Of a stretch of DNA of 64,000 bases, positions 11,605 to 22,917 are shown piece by piece; position 1 is the stretch's first letter, and the number at the start of each line of letters is the position of its first letter. Origin of the DNA: Ziziphus jujuba (taxonomy: Eukaryota > Streptophyta > Magnoliopsida > Rosales > Rhamnaceae). The position numbers and the translations under genes were made by a program. The DNA is taken from positions 8,804,001 to 8,868,000 of the forward strand of contig NC_083386.1 in the NCBI RefSeq assembly GCF_031755915.1. Reading direction: 5' to 3'. The notes below the pieces were generated by a model that saw nothing but the letters and a program-made list of their open reading frames with translations, was not told where the DNA came from and did no database searches.

Positions 11605-12792
11605 ATGGCATCCTTTAATCCTCTAGCTACAATTTTGAATCAAAAACCATTGGATGGAAATAACTACGACCTATGAAAAACCAATCTTTATATCGTCCTT
11701 GATTTTGAGAGAATTAAATTCATTACAACAACTTTGAAACCCCAGGAGCCCGCTGCTAATGCTTCAGAGGAAACTAAGAAGCAATTTACAGATTGGCAAT
11801 GGGCAAATATAACAGCTCGATGTTATAATCTTGCCAGTGTTGTAGAACTTTTGCAGAAGCAAATTGATAGTCTGGAGTGTGTGTCAGAAATGATTCAGAC
11901 TCTAGATGGGATGTTTGCTAAAAGTAGCAGTATTGCTAGACAAGCAGCTATAGGGGCATTAATGAACACTCGCATGACTGGAGGAAGTGTGCGGGACCAC
12001 TGTTTAAAGATGATGGCGCACATCAGTACTGCGGAAGTGATGGGGGCTAAGCTAGAACAAGAGATGAAGATAGACATGATCTTGGTATCTCTACCGAATA
12101 GCTTTAGTCAATTCAAAATTAACTATAATATGAACAAACTAAAGCTTACTCCTGTTGAATTGATGCACGAGCTTGAGAGTGCTGAAAGGTCTCTCGGGAA
12201 GCAAAAAAGTGCTTATCATGCTGAAAGTTCTTCAAAGCCTAAAGGGAAGCCTAAGGGTGGAAAGAAGAACAAGAAGCAGAAGGGAACAGGTCCAGCTGTA
12301 AAACTGGCTGCAATGAAGAAGCCGAAAGGCAAGTGCTTCAAATGTGGACAGAAAGGTCACTGGAAGAAGGACTGTCCTAAATCAGGTATGGGTAGTCTAA
12401 ATGTTGTTAAGGCTTGTTTAGTGGAGAATTACAATGACAAATGGATCATTGGTTCAGGAGCCACTAACCATGTTTATTACTCTTTGCAGTGGTTCAAACA
12501 AAGCAGCCCACTCAATAAAGGACAAAGAAGCTTGAAGTTGGGAAACGGAGAATATGTCTCTGTAATGGCAGTAGGACTAGTAGAGTTATATTTTGATAGT
12601 AAAATTTTAAGTTTATTAGACTGTTTATTTGTTCCGGATTTTAAGAGGAATTTGGTTTTTGTTAGTTGTTTAGTTGAACATGGTTTAACAGTACAGTTTA
12701 ATTCCTCAGTTTCAATAAAGAGTAATAATACTTTTATTTGTTCCGGATTATTGATGAATGGTCTATATTTTTTTAACTCCTTTGTCTTATAG
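11605..12792 (+). pseudogene. Copia B gag and protease, one internal stop
   Basis: The frame starts at ATG 11605 (MASFNPLATILNQK). It carries a TGA at 11674-11676 where related Gag proteins have Trp, then runs open to 12792. Gag features are the ARCYNLASV and GALMNTRMTGGSVRDH helical region, a basic linker (GKPKGGKKNKK) and one CCHC knuckle CFKCGQKGHWKKDC (about 12334-12375). The protease motif near 12448 reads WIIGSGATNHV: the catalytic Asp of D-S-G-A is replaced by Gly. The frame is lost in a T-run near 12770, just before integrase. Confidence 0.85.
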
Positions 12793-13948
12793 TATTAATG
12801 CCATTGAAATTAATGATGATGAGCAACTTCCCTTATCTAAGAAAAGGAAGGTTTCAAATGAAACCTATCTATGGCATTTGCGATTGGGTCATATTAATTC
12901 TAGCAAGATTTATGGTTTGGTTAAAAATGGAATTTTAAATTTCTTGATCTTTGAACCTATACCAGTATGTGAATCATGTTTAGAAGGTAAATGACAAAGA
13001 GGCCTTTCAAGGCCAAAGGAAATTGTGCCACCATACAATTGGAATTGGTACATATTGATGTATGTGGACCAATGAACGTTCAAGCAAGAGGCGGGTATGA
13101 GTATTTCATCACATTTACTAATGACTACTTAAAATATGGTTATGTTTACTTAATGCACCATAAGTCTGAAGCTTTTGATAAATTTCGAGAGTATAAAGCT
13201 GAGGCAGAAAAGCAATTAGGTGTCCATATCAAACAGCTTCGATTTGATCGAGGCGGTGAATACTTGTCTGGAGAATTCAAGTCTTACTTGGCTAAAAAGG
13301 GGATCATTTCTCAATTATCATCTCCTGAAACGCCCTAGCAAAATGGAGTCTCTGAAAGGAGAAATAGAACCCTTTTAGATATGGTGAGGTCGATGCTTAG
13401 TTATTCATCATTACCTGAATCATTTTGGGGATATGCCTTAAAAACAGCTGTATACATACTAAACTAGGTTCCATCTAAATCTGTTTCAAGGACACCCACA
13501 GAATTATGGAAATGGCACAAGCCCAGCTTAAACCATATTCGGATTTGAGGTGCCCCAGCACATGTCTTAACACAGAAATCTCATAAATTAGAATCTCGTA
13601 CAGAAATGTGTATATTTATTGGCTACCCTAAGGGAACGAGAGATGGAATATTTTATAATCCAAAGGAAAAGAAGGTGATAGTAAGTACTAATGCCACTTT
13701 CTTAGAAGAGGATTATATGAACAATTTTAAACCTAAGAGTAAAGTGGTTCTTGAAGAGCTTGACTCAGTTCGAGATCAACCAAAAACTCCTATTTTTCCA
13801 CCCCTATTTCTTGTTGATGTTCAAAGAGGGGAAAATGTACAGAATGTACCCGAAGGTGAACAAACACAGGAAATAGCTTAGGACCAAATTCAAGAAACTC
13901 AAGAACAAGGATATAATGAAGAGATTGATAATCCACTTGAACCACAAA
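12758..13948 (+). pseudogene. Copia B integrase region, broken
   Basis: The GAG pre-integrase/zinc segment (YLWHLRLGHIN ... CESCLEGK) ends at 12994. The next frame, starting 12991, continues directly with TKRPFKAKG, implying a 1-base loss. The core domain shows HIDVCGP, FTNDY and RFDRGGEY; a stop then replaces a codon in TP.QNGVSERRNR (13336-13338). Two more stops follow, at about 13467 and 13546. Integrase would join element cDNA to host DNA; these lesions rule out a functional product. Confidence 0.8.
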
Positions 13949-13950
13949 AC

Positions 13951-15090
13951 TTGGATCCTCCTGTACATGTACAACAACCAGTGCAGCAAACTCATAGTGG
14001 GAGAATGATACGTAAACCTGCAAGGTATGCCTTGTTAGAAGAGACTTATCAAGTCATTTTGGATACTCCTGATGACGACCCTACCACATACAAAGAGGCA
14101 TTGGAGGATGTTAATGTGCAAGAATGGAGAAAGGCCATGGACTGTGAGATGGAATCTATGTATTCTAACTCAGTCTGGTCTCTTGTAGAAGCACCTAAAA
14201 GTGTAAAACCAATTGGGTGTAAGTGGATCTACAAGAGAAAGAGAGGACCAGATGGGAAGGTTGAAACCTTCAAAGCTAGATTGGTGGCAAAAGGTTACAC
14301 CCAGAAAGAGGGCATCGATTATGATGAAACCTTTTCGCCAGTAGCCATGCTTAAATCTGTCCGGATTCTCTTAGCTATAGCAGCAGCTCTCGATTATGAG
14401 ATCTGGCAAATGGATGTCAAAACAGCTTTTCTAAATGGGAAACTGGAAGAGGACATTTATATGCAGCAACCGGAAGGGTTTATAACAAAAGGTCAAGAGC
14501 ACATGGTTTGCAAGTTGCATATGTCTATTTATGGACTTAAGCAAGCATCCAGATCATGGAACATCAGGTTTGATCAAGTTATCAAATTATATGGTTTTGA
14601 GAAAAGCCCTGATGAACCATGTGTGTATAAAAAGATTCAAGGAATAGTGATTGTTTTTCTGGTTCTTTATGTAGATGACATTCTGTTAATTGGAAACAGT
14701 GTGAAAGTGTTGTCAGACGTAAAGGGTTACCTGAAAGAGCAGTTTGATATGAATGACGTGGGTGAAGCTAACTATATTCTAGGAATCAAACTTTTACGAA
14801 ATCGGAAGAAGAAGATGTTAGCTCTATCCCAAGCTTCCTACATTGAAAAAATAGAGACCAAGTTCGGCATGGAAATTCCAAAAAAAGGACTTCTACCCTT
14901 CAGACATGTAATTCATCTTTCTAAGGAGCAATCACCAAAAACTCCTGAAGAGAAAGAACTCATGATTAAGAAACCTTATGCTTCGACTGTTGGTAGTCTC
15001 ATGTATACCATGCTATGTACCAGGCCAGATATCTGCCATGCAGTGGGAGTAGTAAGCCGGTACCAATCAGACCCCAGAGTAAAACACTAG
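13951..15090 (+). pseudogene. Copia B reverse transcriptase, long open frame
   Basis: This is the best-preserved part of the element. Visible motifs are KWIYKRKRGPDG, ARLVAKGYTQKEGIDYDETF, MDVKTAFLNGKL, YGLKQASRSW and the catalytic LYVDDILLIG (YVDD at 14668-14679). The frame ends at a TAG (15088-15090) in RVKH.TAMKHIL, where the family has Trp. It is part of the gag-pol polyprotein and has no own start; the first Met at 13951 is incidental. Confidence 0.88.
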
Positions 15091-15096
15091 ACTGCC

Positions 15097-15654
15097 ATGA
15101 AACATATACTCACGTATTTAACGAGAACGAGCGATTATATGTTGGTGTATTCCAGTGGGAGTTTTGAAACCCTTGGTTATATGGACTCTGATTTTCAAGG
15201 GGATATTGAATCTAGCAAATCAACATCAGGATATGTGTTTACCTTAAATGGAGAAGCCATTTGTTGGAGGAGTGTTAAACAGACTTGTGTTGCTGACTCC
15301 ATAACTGAAGCTGAATATGTAGCTGCATCTGAAGCTGCAAAGGAAGCTGTATGGCTTAAGAAATTTCTTTTGGATCTCCATGTGATACCAGGTACAGATC
15401 GGCCTATTACCCTTTACTGTGATAACAGTGGGGCCGTAGCACAGTCCAAAGAGCCCAGGTCTCATAAAAAGCAGAAACACATATTAAGAAAGTACCACTT
15501 GATCCGTGACTTCATTGATAGAGGAGATACAGTGGTTACTAAGATAGCATCTGAGGAGAACCTAGCAGACCCTTTTACTAAGATTCTTCATGAACGTGTG
15601 TTTGAGAAGCATGTAAATTGTATGGGTCTTAAGAGGATTCCAGACTTACTTTAG
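15097..15654 (+). pseudogene. Copia B RNase H, C-terminal pol
   Basis: Continues the RT frame after the single stop. RNase H motifs are DSDFQGDIESSKSTSGYVF, SITEAEYVAASEAAKEAVWL, LYCDNSGA and the terminal NLADPFTKIL. The natural stop at 15653 fits the usual end of copia pol. Confidence 0.88.
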
Positions 15655-16463
15655 AGTAAGTGGGAGTTGGTTACATTTATGCTCTAGGAGCAAGACTAAT
15701 TGTAATTTTATTTTCTGATTTAATGTATGGATTTTCAATTCTTATGCACGTTTTATTTTGCGTATAAGGTCCAGATTAATTATGTAGTATATGATCATAT
15801 GGATATGTCCATAGAAGACATGATCATAGGTTCTCATAATTAATGAATTATCTCACAGTTGTTAAATAAAGTTGGGCACTTTATTTAGACTGCAATATTT
15901 TATGAAATAATATGTCTTGGTTATTATAAAATATTAGAATAAATTATGGTCATTCTGAGAAGTTCAGAAGAGATTTAATTAAGTATAAATTTCTGTGAAA
16001 TGTATTAATTCTCAGACGATATTATATATGTTATTTTTCTTAATCCTGAGTATATTATAAATAGGTAATTAAGTGACTATGGTTCTTTGAATTATCAATA
16101 GGTGAGGTCTATTTTTGAACGGCCAATATCTTGATGATTTGGGAATTATGGTCCTTTGATTGCTAAGTATTTATGAAATATATAAAAAAGAATTTGTATG
16201 AAATATCCTCTTGACATGTTTCGGTACTCGGATGTTGAAAGTCACGGGCCAGTGCATTGGATCCGTTAGAGAAACTGATAAGTTTAAGAGAATAAATTAT
16301 TAATTGATTGACAGAAATTATTATCAATTAATTATTAATATTTTACAAAGGAAAAATACATTTAATATAAATATTATTAATCTTGCAGTTCACATCTGGG
16401 CTTTTAGTGGAATAGCACCAGATAAGATCACGGTCCTAGGCTTGCTCAGAGCAAGTGGGAGAT
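15655..16463 (+). other. Copia B 3' spacer and polypurine tract
   Basis: AT-rich non-coding DNA between pol and the 3' LTR, ending in AAGTGGGAGAT at about 16453-16463, a plausible polypurine tract. No open frame is supported. Confidence 0.7.
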
Positions 16464-16955
16464 TGTTGGATTAAAGCTCTTGGAGCAAGCTAATCCATGA
16501 TTAGGAGCCTTGATTAATAATGAGCCGTAGGATCCCTAAACTAGTTCATTAATTGACAGAGCCCATTTAATTGATTATTAAGATACAAGAAGGAGCCCAT
16601 TAATTGGTCCCAAGGTGTTATTAAATCCTAGGAGGATTAGGGTTACCAGTCTTTAAATATACTGTTTACTAGACTCCAGTTAATAAGTTTAACGTATTAT
16701 TTTCTAGAGATTTAGAATCTCAGTACAAAATAAAACACCTTGAGAGAAAAATAGAAACTGTGAGTTTCAGAGGTTTTTTAAGATTAATCTTCTTGTTTCT
16801 TTTATGATCAGGTGTACTCACATGCAGATCTGTCGCTTAGAGAATAGTTTGGAAGGTTCTACGCTAAAGGTTAGTAAACTTATGGATAATGACATAATTT
16901 ATTGCACACTTTATTCAATCTCGATCAGGCTTTCGCTGTGTATATGATACTAGCA
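16464..16955 (+). repeat. Copia B 3' LTR
   Basis: Matches the 5' LTR along its whole length with scattered substitutions and no large indel, and is followed at once by the target duplication CATAT. Confidence 0.93.
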
Positions 16956-16960
16956 CATAT

Positions 16961-17335
16961 GGCAAATAATTTTGTCAATTTCATGTTTGAATTGCACGAT
17001 TGAACTAAGCCGATAACAAAATAATAATTCAGAGGCAATGTAAGCGTTTCTATAGTTTCGGAGGAAAAAATGTCAGACTTGTTATGGTTCAGAAAAGTGA
17101 ATTTAATACTATAATTACTCCTAAATGTTTTGTCACAATCTTTTGAAGTAGAAAGTAAAGTTGTTGACTAAATAAGAACATTACTATGCTAGTCTATTCT
17201 GAGTATAAGAACAAAAATTTATCACAACGCTAATAATCTTTCATTGGGCTAGTTTACACAATATGGGCCTAAGACCAAGCCCAATTTACTAGTAATTATT
17301 TATTTATCTACTATTATTTTTCACCATCCTTCTTC

Positions 17336-17373
<38 letters not shown>

Positions 17374-17398
17374 TGAGAGAATATGGTATGCTGCTAAC
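16961..17398 (-). other. Rest of intron 1 of ankyrin copy 1, with a (GA)n tract
   Basis: The sequence from 16980 to 17320 aligns with intron 1 of copy 2, for example CCTAAGACCAAGCCCAATTT against CCTAAGAACATGCCCAATCT near 45170. A GA microsatellite runs from about 17338 to 17370. No coding frame. Confidence 0.65.
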
Positions 17399-17784
17399 CT
17401 TCACTTCTTGGCGATTCAGAGCTCACCATAATTTTGGCTCTGAGAAGCTGTGGCTTGAACTTGGAAGCCAAAGTCTCCCAAGCAATTTTGGCAGAAGTGA
17501 TATCTCCAATCACTGAAAAAACATCTGGCCCACAAAAAATCTGGACAGCATGGAGAGCAGCAACATTCTTCTTCCTCCAAGCTCTATATTCAGCTTCAAC
17601 TCTGTCACTATTTTCATCACCATTTTCATGATCTTCTGGTTTTGGAGGTTCATCATTGGACTCCACAATATCCCAAAGATCTTTAGCCAACAAATAGGTA
17701 TAAACCGTAACACTCCAATCCACATAGTTCTCTTTGTCAAGAACTTCTAGAACAATTCCTCCTTTTTGCTGCTATTCATGGGAT
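17399..17784 (-). pseudogene. Ankyrin copy 1, exon 1 (DUF4219/UBN2 domain)
   Basis: The acceptor GGCAG precedes 17784 and an ATG lies at 17779-17777. The conserved frame reads NYVDWSV, then DLWDIVES, ALHAVQIFCGP and AKIAWETLASKF: the copia-gag-like UBN2 pattern also present in copy 2. About ten codons after the ATG, an A-run carries two extra bases relative to the expected frame, so the ATG frame stops early. The donor AAG|GTTAGC at 17399 gives phase 1, which matches the exon 2 acceptor. The exon is followed inward by a (GA)n tract at about 17338-17370. Confidence 0.8.
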
Positions 17785-18006
17785 CTGCCTCAAAATACTT
17801 CAATTTTTGCTTAACCAAAACATATACCCCAAAAAAAGAAAAAAAGAAAAACACTTTTAGACAAACAGAATTGTGGAAGTTCTTATGTTTTGTACCCCAA
17901 GAAATATTCGAGCTGGAATGGTTGAAAACAAATCAAATCTCAAATGGATATAGAGGAAGATAGAGAAGTGTTTGAAGTGAAAAATGGAAACAGCATAGAA
18001 AGTTGG
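17785..18006 (-). other. 5' leader region of ankyrin copy 1, cut by copia C
   Basis: The minus strand here aligns loosely with the leader and leader intron of copy 2 (ATAAGAACTTCC against CAAGAACTTCC). It ends at the copia C target site; upstream sequence resumes at 27055. Confidence 0.5.
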
Positions 18007-18484
18007 TATTAAAAAGTAAATAATAAATAATTTGTAATTTTGTATCAAAGTCGGCAGCATGAGGAAAAGTTTGATTTAGATACTCCATGGTCAAGAGAGT
18101 AGAAATTTGACATGTGTCTTGCAATTAATAAAAGGAAGTCAAATTGTTTACTAAAACCATAGCATGTTGCCACACGTAAGCTAGCTTTAAATGTATGGAG
18201 TAGATAGTTAATAGGTTGACATGTGTATTCAAATGAGCTGTATTTTTACATGTAATGAAAAGAAAATGAGCAAAGCATATGGCAGTTGTTAGTTTGAACC
18301 GCCTCTTTTAGCCTTGTATATATAGGATTGTACCCCAACCAGTTTGTGATGATTAAAAAAAAGAGCTTTAATAAACGTGCATTTTATTTTCTTTTGTCCT
18401 TCTCTTCCTTTCGATTTTAAGTAGCCTCGGCCTCTCTTTTTCTCTTTACCAAATAGAAGTTTTGCAATCTCCTGTTATCCAACA
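18007..18484 (+). repeat. Copia C 5' LTR
   Basis: Pairs with 26575-27054 along its full length. A TATATATAGG at about 18317-18326 is the likely core promoter. The usual TG terminus is mutated to TA. Confidence 0.93.
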
Positions 18485-18488
18485 AATT

Positions 18489-18501
18489 TGGTATCAGAGC
18501 C
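18489..18501 (+). other. Copia C primer-binding site
   Basis: TGGTATCAGAGCC, complementary to initiator methionine tRNA, begins four bases after the 5' LTR. Confidence 0.9.
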
Positions 18502-18528
18502 TCATTTCAACCCTTTCATATACAATCC

Positions 18529-19526
18529 ATGAAAGCCAATAATCAACCAACCTTTAGTTATGTCCAAAATCTAATTCCCATCTTTACCGGTGAGAATTAT
18601 GATTTTTGGTGTATCCAAATGAAAACTCTATTTATCTCACAAGATTTATGGGATATAATTGAAGAAGGTTATAATGAGCTTGAAAGTCCAAAGCAATTGC
18701 AGTCATGGACGAAAGCAGCAAAGAAGGAGTACAAGCAAAACATCCAAAGAGATGCACGAGCATTACTTTTCATTCAACAAAGGGTAAGCAAAAGCATCTT
18801 CCCTAGAATATCAAATACAACAAAAGCTAAAGCTGCATGGGAAATTCTGAAACAACAATTTGGAGGCCATGAAAAGGTAATCTCCATTAAACTTGAAACT
18901 CTTTGGAGAGAATTTGATAATTTAGCAATGAAAGATAACGAAACTGTCCGAGAGTTTTCTTCTAGAGTTTTTGGAATTATTAATCAAATTAGAAGTTATG
19001 GAGATACTATTGCTGATCAAAAACTTGTAGAAAAAATATTAAGATGTTTGCCAGCAAAATTCGAGCATATTGTTGCAATTATAAAAGAATCCAAAGATTT
19101 GAAAACATATTCTTTGGATCAACTATTTGGCTTTCTTGAGGCACATGAAAAAAGAATGAGCAAGTTTTCCAACCAACCTGTGAAGCAAGCATTCAAATCA
19201 AATTGCAACATCATAGAAAGGAATTCGAAAACCTCTATAAGCAACTCAACAAGAAGAGGAGATTCCTTCAGAAGAGAACGTGGTAATCAGGGCCGAGGTA
19301 GAGGAGGAAGAAACAAATATGAGCAAAGAAACTTCCCGAATAATTCTAAACCTTATTGCATTATTTGCAAAAAATCTGGGCATGAGTCAAAAGATTGTCG
19401 TTTTAAATGCACAAAATGCAAAATTTCTAATCATTCACAAAGAGATTGTTGGTATAAAGACATGCGAGAAAGGAATGAAGTTAATTATTTTGAAAAGGTG
19501 AAGAAAATCAAGTATTTTATTCATTC
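18529..19526 (+). pseudogene. Copia C gag (UBN2 domain, two zinc knuckles)
   Basis: The frame opens at ATG 18529, 28 bases after the primer site. The N-terminal UBN2/DUF4219 gag domain shows GENYDFWCIQMKTLF, DLWDIIEEGY, ARALLFIQQRV and AKAAWEILKQQF. It ends with two CCHC knuckles, CIICKKSGHESKDC (from residue about 277) and CTKCKISNHSQRDC (from about 294). Near 19494 the frame shifts: the expected continuation toward protease lies in another frame. The open frame to 19590 therefore ends in non-native residues. The UBN2 pattern is the same as that of the first exon of the ankyrin genes in this window. Confidence 0.85.
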
Positions 19527-20579
19527 ATGTCTGTTAAACAAGAAGCAAAACATACATGGTATATGGATAGTGGATGCAGTAGTCATATGACAGGTGATCC
19601 ACAATTCTTTGTGAAGATGGATAAATTTTTTTTATCTAAAGTAAAGCTTGGAGATGGAAAGTCTCATGAAGTTAAAGGAAAAGGAGTTATAGCAATAAAC
19701 TCCAAAGGAGGTAACTCTAAACTCATCCATGATGTGCTTTATGTTCCCAACTTAATATCAAATCTCTTAAGTGTTGGCCAGTTACTTCAAAAGATTATTC
19801 TGTAATTTTTTATGGAGATGAAAGCACAATAATCGATAAAAATAAAAAGATCATGGTGGCAAAAATAAAAATGAATCAAAATAATGTTTTTCCTCTTATT
19901 ATGCCACATGATGAAAAACTAGCTTTTCAAAGTCAAAAATTGGATGAGTCATACTTATGGCACCTACAATATGGGCATTTAAATTATAATGGCCTAAAAT
20001 TATTAAAAGACAAAAATATGGTTTTAGGCCTACCTCCTATTACCCACATAAATAAAATCTGTGAGGGATGCATGTATGGAAAAATGCATAGATTGTCATT
20101 TCCTAAAAATACCTGGAGAGCAAAAGCACCATTAGAGTTGATACATTCTGATATTTTTGGACCAACTCGAACTCCATCTCTAAATGGAAGAAGGTACTTC
20201 CTTCTATTTGTTAATGATTATACCCGAATGATGTGGATATATTTTTTGAAAGAAAAGTTAGAAGCTTTTTCAGTCTTTCAAGAATTCAAGACACTTGTAG
20301 AAAAGCAAGTCGGAAAGCCACTAAAGATACTCCGAATAGATCGTGGTGGAGAATTCATTTCTAAACCATTTATGGAGTACTGCAAGAAAAATAGAGTTCA
20401 AAGACAATTCACTGTTCGGCACACCCTGCAGCAAAATGGAGTAGCGGAGAGAAAAAATAGAATAATTGCAGAAATGGCTAGAAGCATGCTAAAGGAGAAA
20501 GGCCTTCTAAATGACTACTGGGCAGAAGCCATCAACACTGCCGTCTACATTTTGAATAGATCTCCAACAAAAGCTGTCT
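19495..20579 (+). pseudogene. Copia C protease and integrase
   Basis: Protease has an intact catalytic motif YMDSGCSSHMTG near 19560 and VLYVPNLISNLLSVGQL near 19735. A frame change follows near 19800. Integrase reads SYLWHLQYGHLNYNG, then CEGCMYGK (zinc region), LIHSDIFGP, VNDYTRMMW, RIDRGGEF and LQQNGVAERKNR, so core acidic residues are visible. A TAG at 20579-20581 stops the frame in PTKAV.GKTPY. Confidence 0.82.
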
Positions 20580-22917
20580 AGGGCAAGACTCCATATGTAG
20601 TGTGGCACAAACAAAAACCCCAGCTATAACTTTTAAAAGTATTTGGATGCATAGCTTACGAACATGTCCCCTCACAATATAGAGAAAAATTTGATGAAAA
20701 AGGAGAGAAATATATATTCCTCGGATGTAGCAGTGAGTCAAAAAATTATTGGCTATACAATCCAAAAACAACTAAGATGATAATTACTAGAAATGTTATC
20801 TTCGACGAATCTGCAGCATGGAATTGGGAAAGCACTCCCAAAACAGGAGCAAAAATATTTGAAGAAATTCCTGTTTAGGATAAGTCAGATTCTCAACCAA
20901 GTTAAGACCCTGGTCCAAGCACAAGTCAAGAAATTGCAAGCCCAATCTAAAGAATGGATATATCTTCAGATGATGAATCACCGCCAAGAAAGGTACGCTC
21001 ACTCATAGATATCTATGAATCTACTAATATGGCATTTTTTGCATGTGAGCTCTCAAAATTTTGAAGAAGCAGTAAAATAAGATATTTGGATTAAAGTAAT
21101 GAATGAAGAAATTGCAACAATTGAAAAAAATGATATGTGGGAATTGGTGGATCTACCTGAAGGCAAAGATGTTATTGGACTCAAATGGGTCTAAAAAACC
21201 AAGTACAAAGAATATGGAACAATTCAGAAGCGCAAAGCATGGTTAGTCGCCAAAGGCTATTCGCAATAGCTAGGAATCGACTTCAACGAGACATTTGCAC
21301 CAGTTGCTCGAATGGAAACTATTAGAGCAATTCTCAGATTAGCTGCTCAAATAGAGGTACCCATTTATTAATTGGATGTCAAATCCACCTTCCTTAATGA
21401 AGAACTCAAGGAGGAAGTATATGTGGAACAACCTTTGGGCTACACCATCATAGAAAAAGAAAACAAAGTTTTATGATTAAAGAAGACACTATATGGACTA
21501 AAGCAAGCACCACGAGTGTGGAATAGCAAAATTGATTTATATTCTGGAAAAAATGGATTTCAATAGAGTCCAAGTGAGCTTTCCTTATATGTTAAAAAAG
21601 AAGGTACGCAAGATATTTTTTGTCTGCTTATATGTTGATGATTTACTTTATACTGGTACTAATCCAAAAATGGTAGAAGAATTCAAAAGTGCAATGATGA
21701 AAGAATATGAGATGACAGATCTTGGCTTGATGAAATATTTTCTTGGCATCCAAGTTCAACAAGCAAAAGGAGAAATATTTATTCCTCAAGAAAAATATTT
21801 AAATGATCTTCTCAAACGGTTTCATTGGATAATTGTAAACCGGTATCTACACCAATGGTGTTAAATGAGAAGTTGCATAAGGATGATGGCGCAGAGAAAG
21901 TTGATGCAACACCTCATTTATCTAACAAATACCAGGGTAGATATTATTTTTGCTATTAGTTATGTTTCCAAAATCATGCATGAGCCTAGTAAAAATCACT
22001 ACACTGCAGCAAAGAAAATCCTTCGTTATCTACAAGGTACCAAAAAACTTGGAATAAAGTATGCCAAAGAAGCAGATAACAAGCTCATTGGATATACAGA
22101 TAGTGACTGGGAAGGTTCTGTAGATGATTACAAAAGCACCTCAGGATATTTATTTTGCTTTGGTACAAAACAAATTTCTTGGTCATCAAAGAAGCAAAGT
22201 GTAACAGTCCAGACCATCCGCATATAGATATTGTCCACTTTGGGTCTGGAGAATCCTCTTACAACCCAGCCCTTACGGGTTTAAAACGCGTTTACAAAGG
22301 AAAGGTATCCACATGCTTATAAGCCATGCTTCCTTCCCCTTTCCAATCGATGTGGGACTTCACAATCCTTCCCTTTTGGGGCCCAGCGTCCTCGCTGGCA
22401 CACCGATCCGGGTACTGGCTCTGATACCATCTGTAACAGCCCAAACCACCCGCATGTAGATATTGTCTGCTTTGGGTCTGGGAAATCCTCTTACAACCCA
22501 ACCCTCACGGGTTTAAAATGCGTCTACAAGGGAAAGGTATCCACATGCTTATAAGCCATGCTTCGTTCCCCTTTCCAATCGATGTGGGACTTCACACAAA
22601 AGACCATGACATTATCTTCAGCAGAAGCAGAATATATATCGGCTACAGATGCAGCAAGTGAAGCAGTATGTCTCAGAAGAATTTTATTAGATATGCAACA
22701 TAGAGAAACTGCTCCAACAATCATCAAGTGTGATAATATGTCAGCAATAGCAATGACAAAAAAACCAATGTTCCACAGCAGGACAAAACATACAGAAATT
22801 TGACATCACTTCATTGATATTTAGTCGAAGAAGAAGAAATTAAACTTAAATTTGTCAACACATCTGAGCAATTGGCAGACATTTTTACAAAACCGACAAT
22901 AATAGAAAAGCTAAAAG
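20580..22917 (+). pseudogene. Copia C reverse transcriptase and RNase H, degenerate, split by a TRIM
   Basis: The RT half is rich in stops (about 20580-21530), then readable from 21532: CLYVDDLLYTGTNPKM (YVDD near 21630) and MTDLGLMKYFLGIQVQQ. RNase H begins near 21930 with ISYVSKIMHEPSKNHYTAAK and DSDWEGSVDDYKSTSGYLF. It is cut within SWSSKKQ at 22200 by the TRIM and resumes at 22602 with TMTLSSAEAEYISATDAASE. Pol ends near EQLADIFTKPTI (22870-22905), where the gypsy solo LTR intervenes; about 40 bases of element follow it at 26532-26574. Confidence 0.82.
22200..22596 (-). mobile_element. TRIM element, complete, nested in copia C RNase H
   Basis: Same family as 5485-5880 but inverted. LTRs are 22200-22364 and 22432-22596 (165 bp each) with a 67-bp internal region. 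The primer site is seen as its complement, GGCTCTGATACCA, near 22418-22430. The target duplication is CAAAG (22195-22199) against CAAAA (22597-22601), one mismatch. The RNase H reading frame of the host copia element continues across the insertion when it is ignored, which fixes the boundaries independently. Confidence 0.92.

Larger units (their letters stand above)
9327..16955 (+). mobile_element. Copia B: full-length Ty1/copia retrotransposon, target duplication CATAT
   Basis: LTRs lie at 9327-9819 and 16464-16955 (493 and 492 bp), starting TGTT and ending CA. A perfect 5-bp target duplication CATAT lies at 9322-9326 and 16956-16960. The primer-binding site TGGTATCAGAGCC is at 9822-9834. 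The internal order is a long leader, gag, PR, IN, RT and RH, then an 800-base spacer and a purine-rich AAGTGGGAGA before the 3' LTR. By eye the first 220 bases of the two LTRs differ at about a dozen sites, so the insertion is old but not ancient. A handful of stops and frameshifts remain. It sits in intron 1 of ankyrin copy 1. Confidence 0.95.
6453..17784 (-). pseudogene. Ankyrin copy 1: UBN2/ankyrin/PGG gene, pseudogene split by copia B
   Basis: This is the decayed paralog of the gene at 46963-40375. Pieces in minus-strand order are exon 1 (17784-17399), fused exons 2+5 (9034-8458), exon 6 (8376-7918) and exon 7 (about 7137-6453). Intron 1 contains the whole of copia B (9327-16955). Lesions visible against copy 2 are a 2-base insertion in exon 1, a 1-base insertion near 8620, loss of exons 3 and 4, a 4-base ATAT insertion near 8003, and a 1-base deletion near 6880 in the PGG exon. 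It cannot make the family's full protein. Flanks of the two copies also align (9130-9200 with 44190-44280; 16980-17100 with 44480-44560), so a larger segment was duplicated. Confidence 0.88.
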
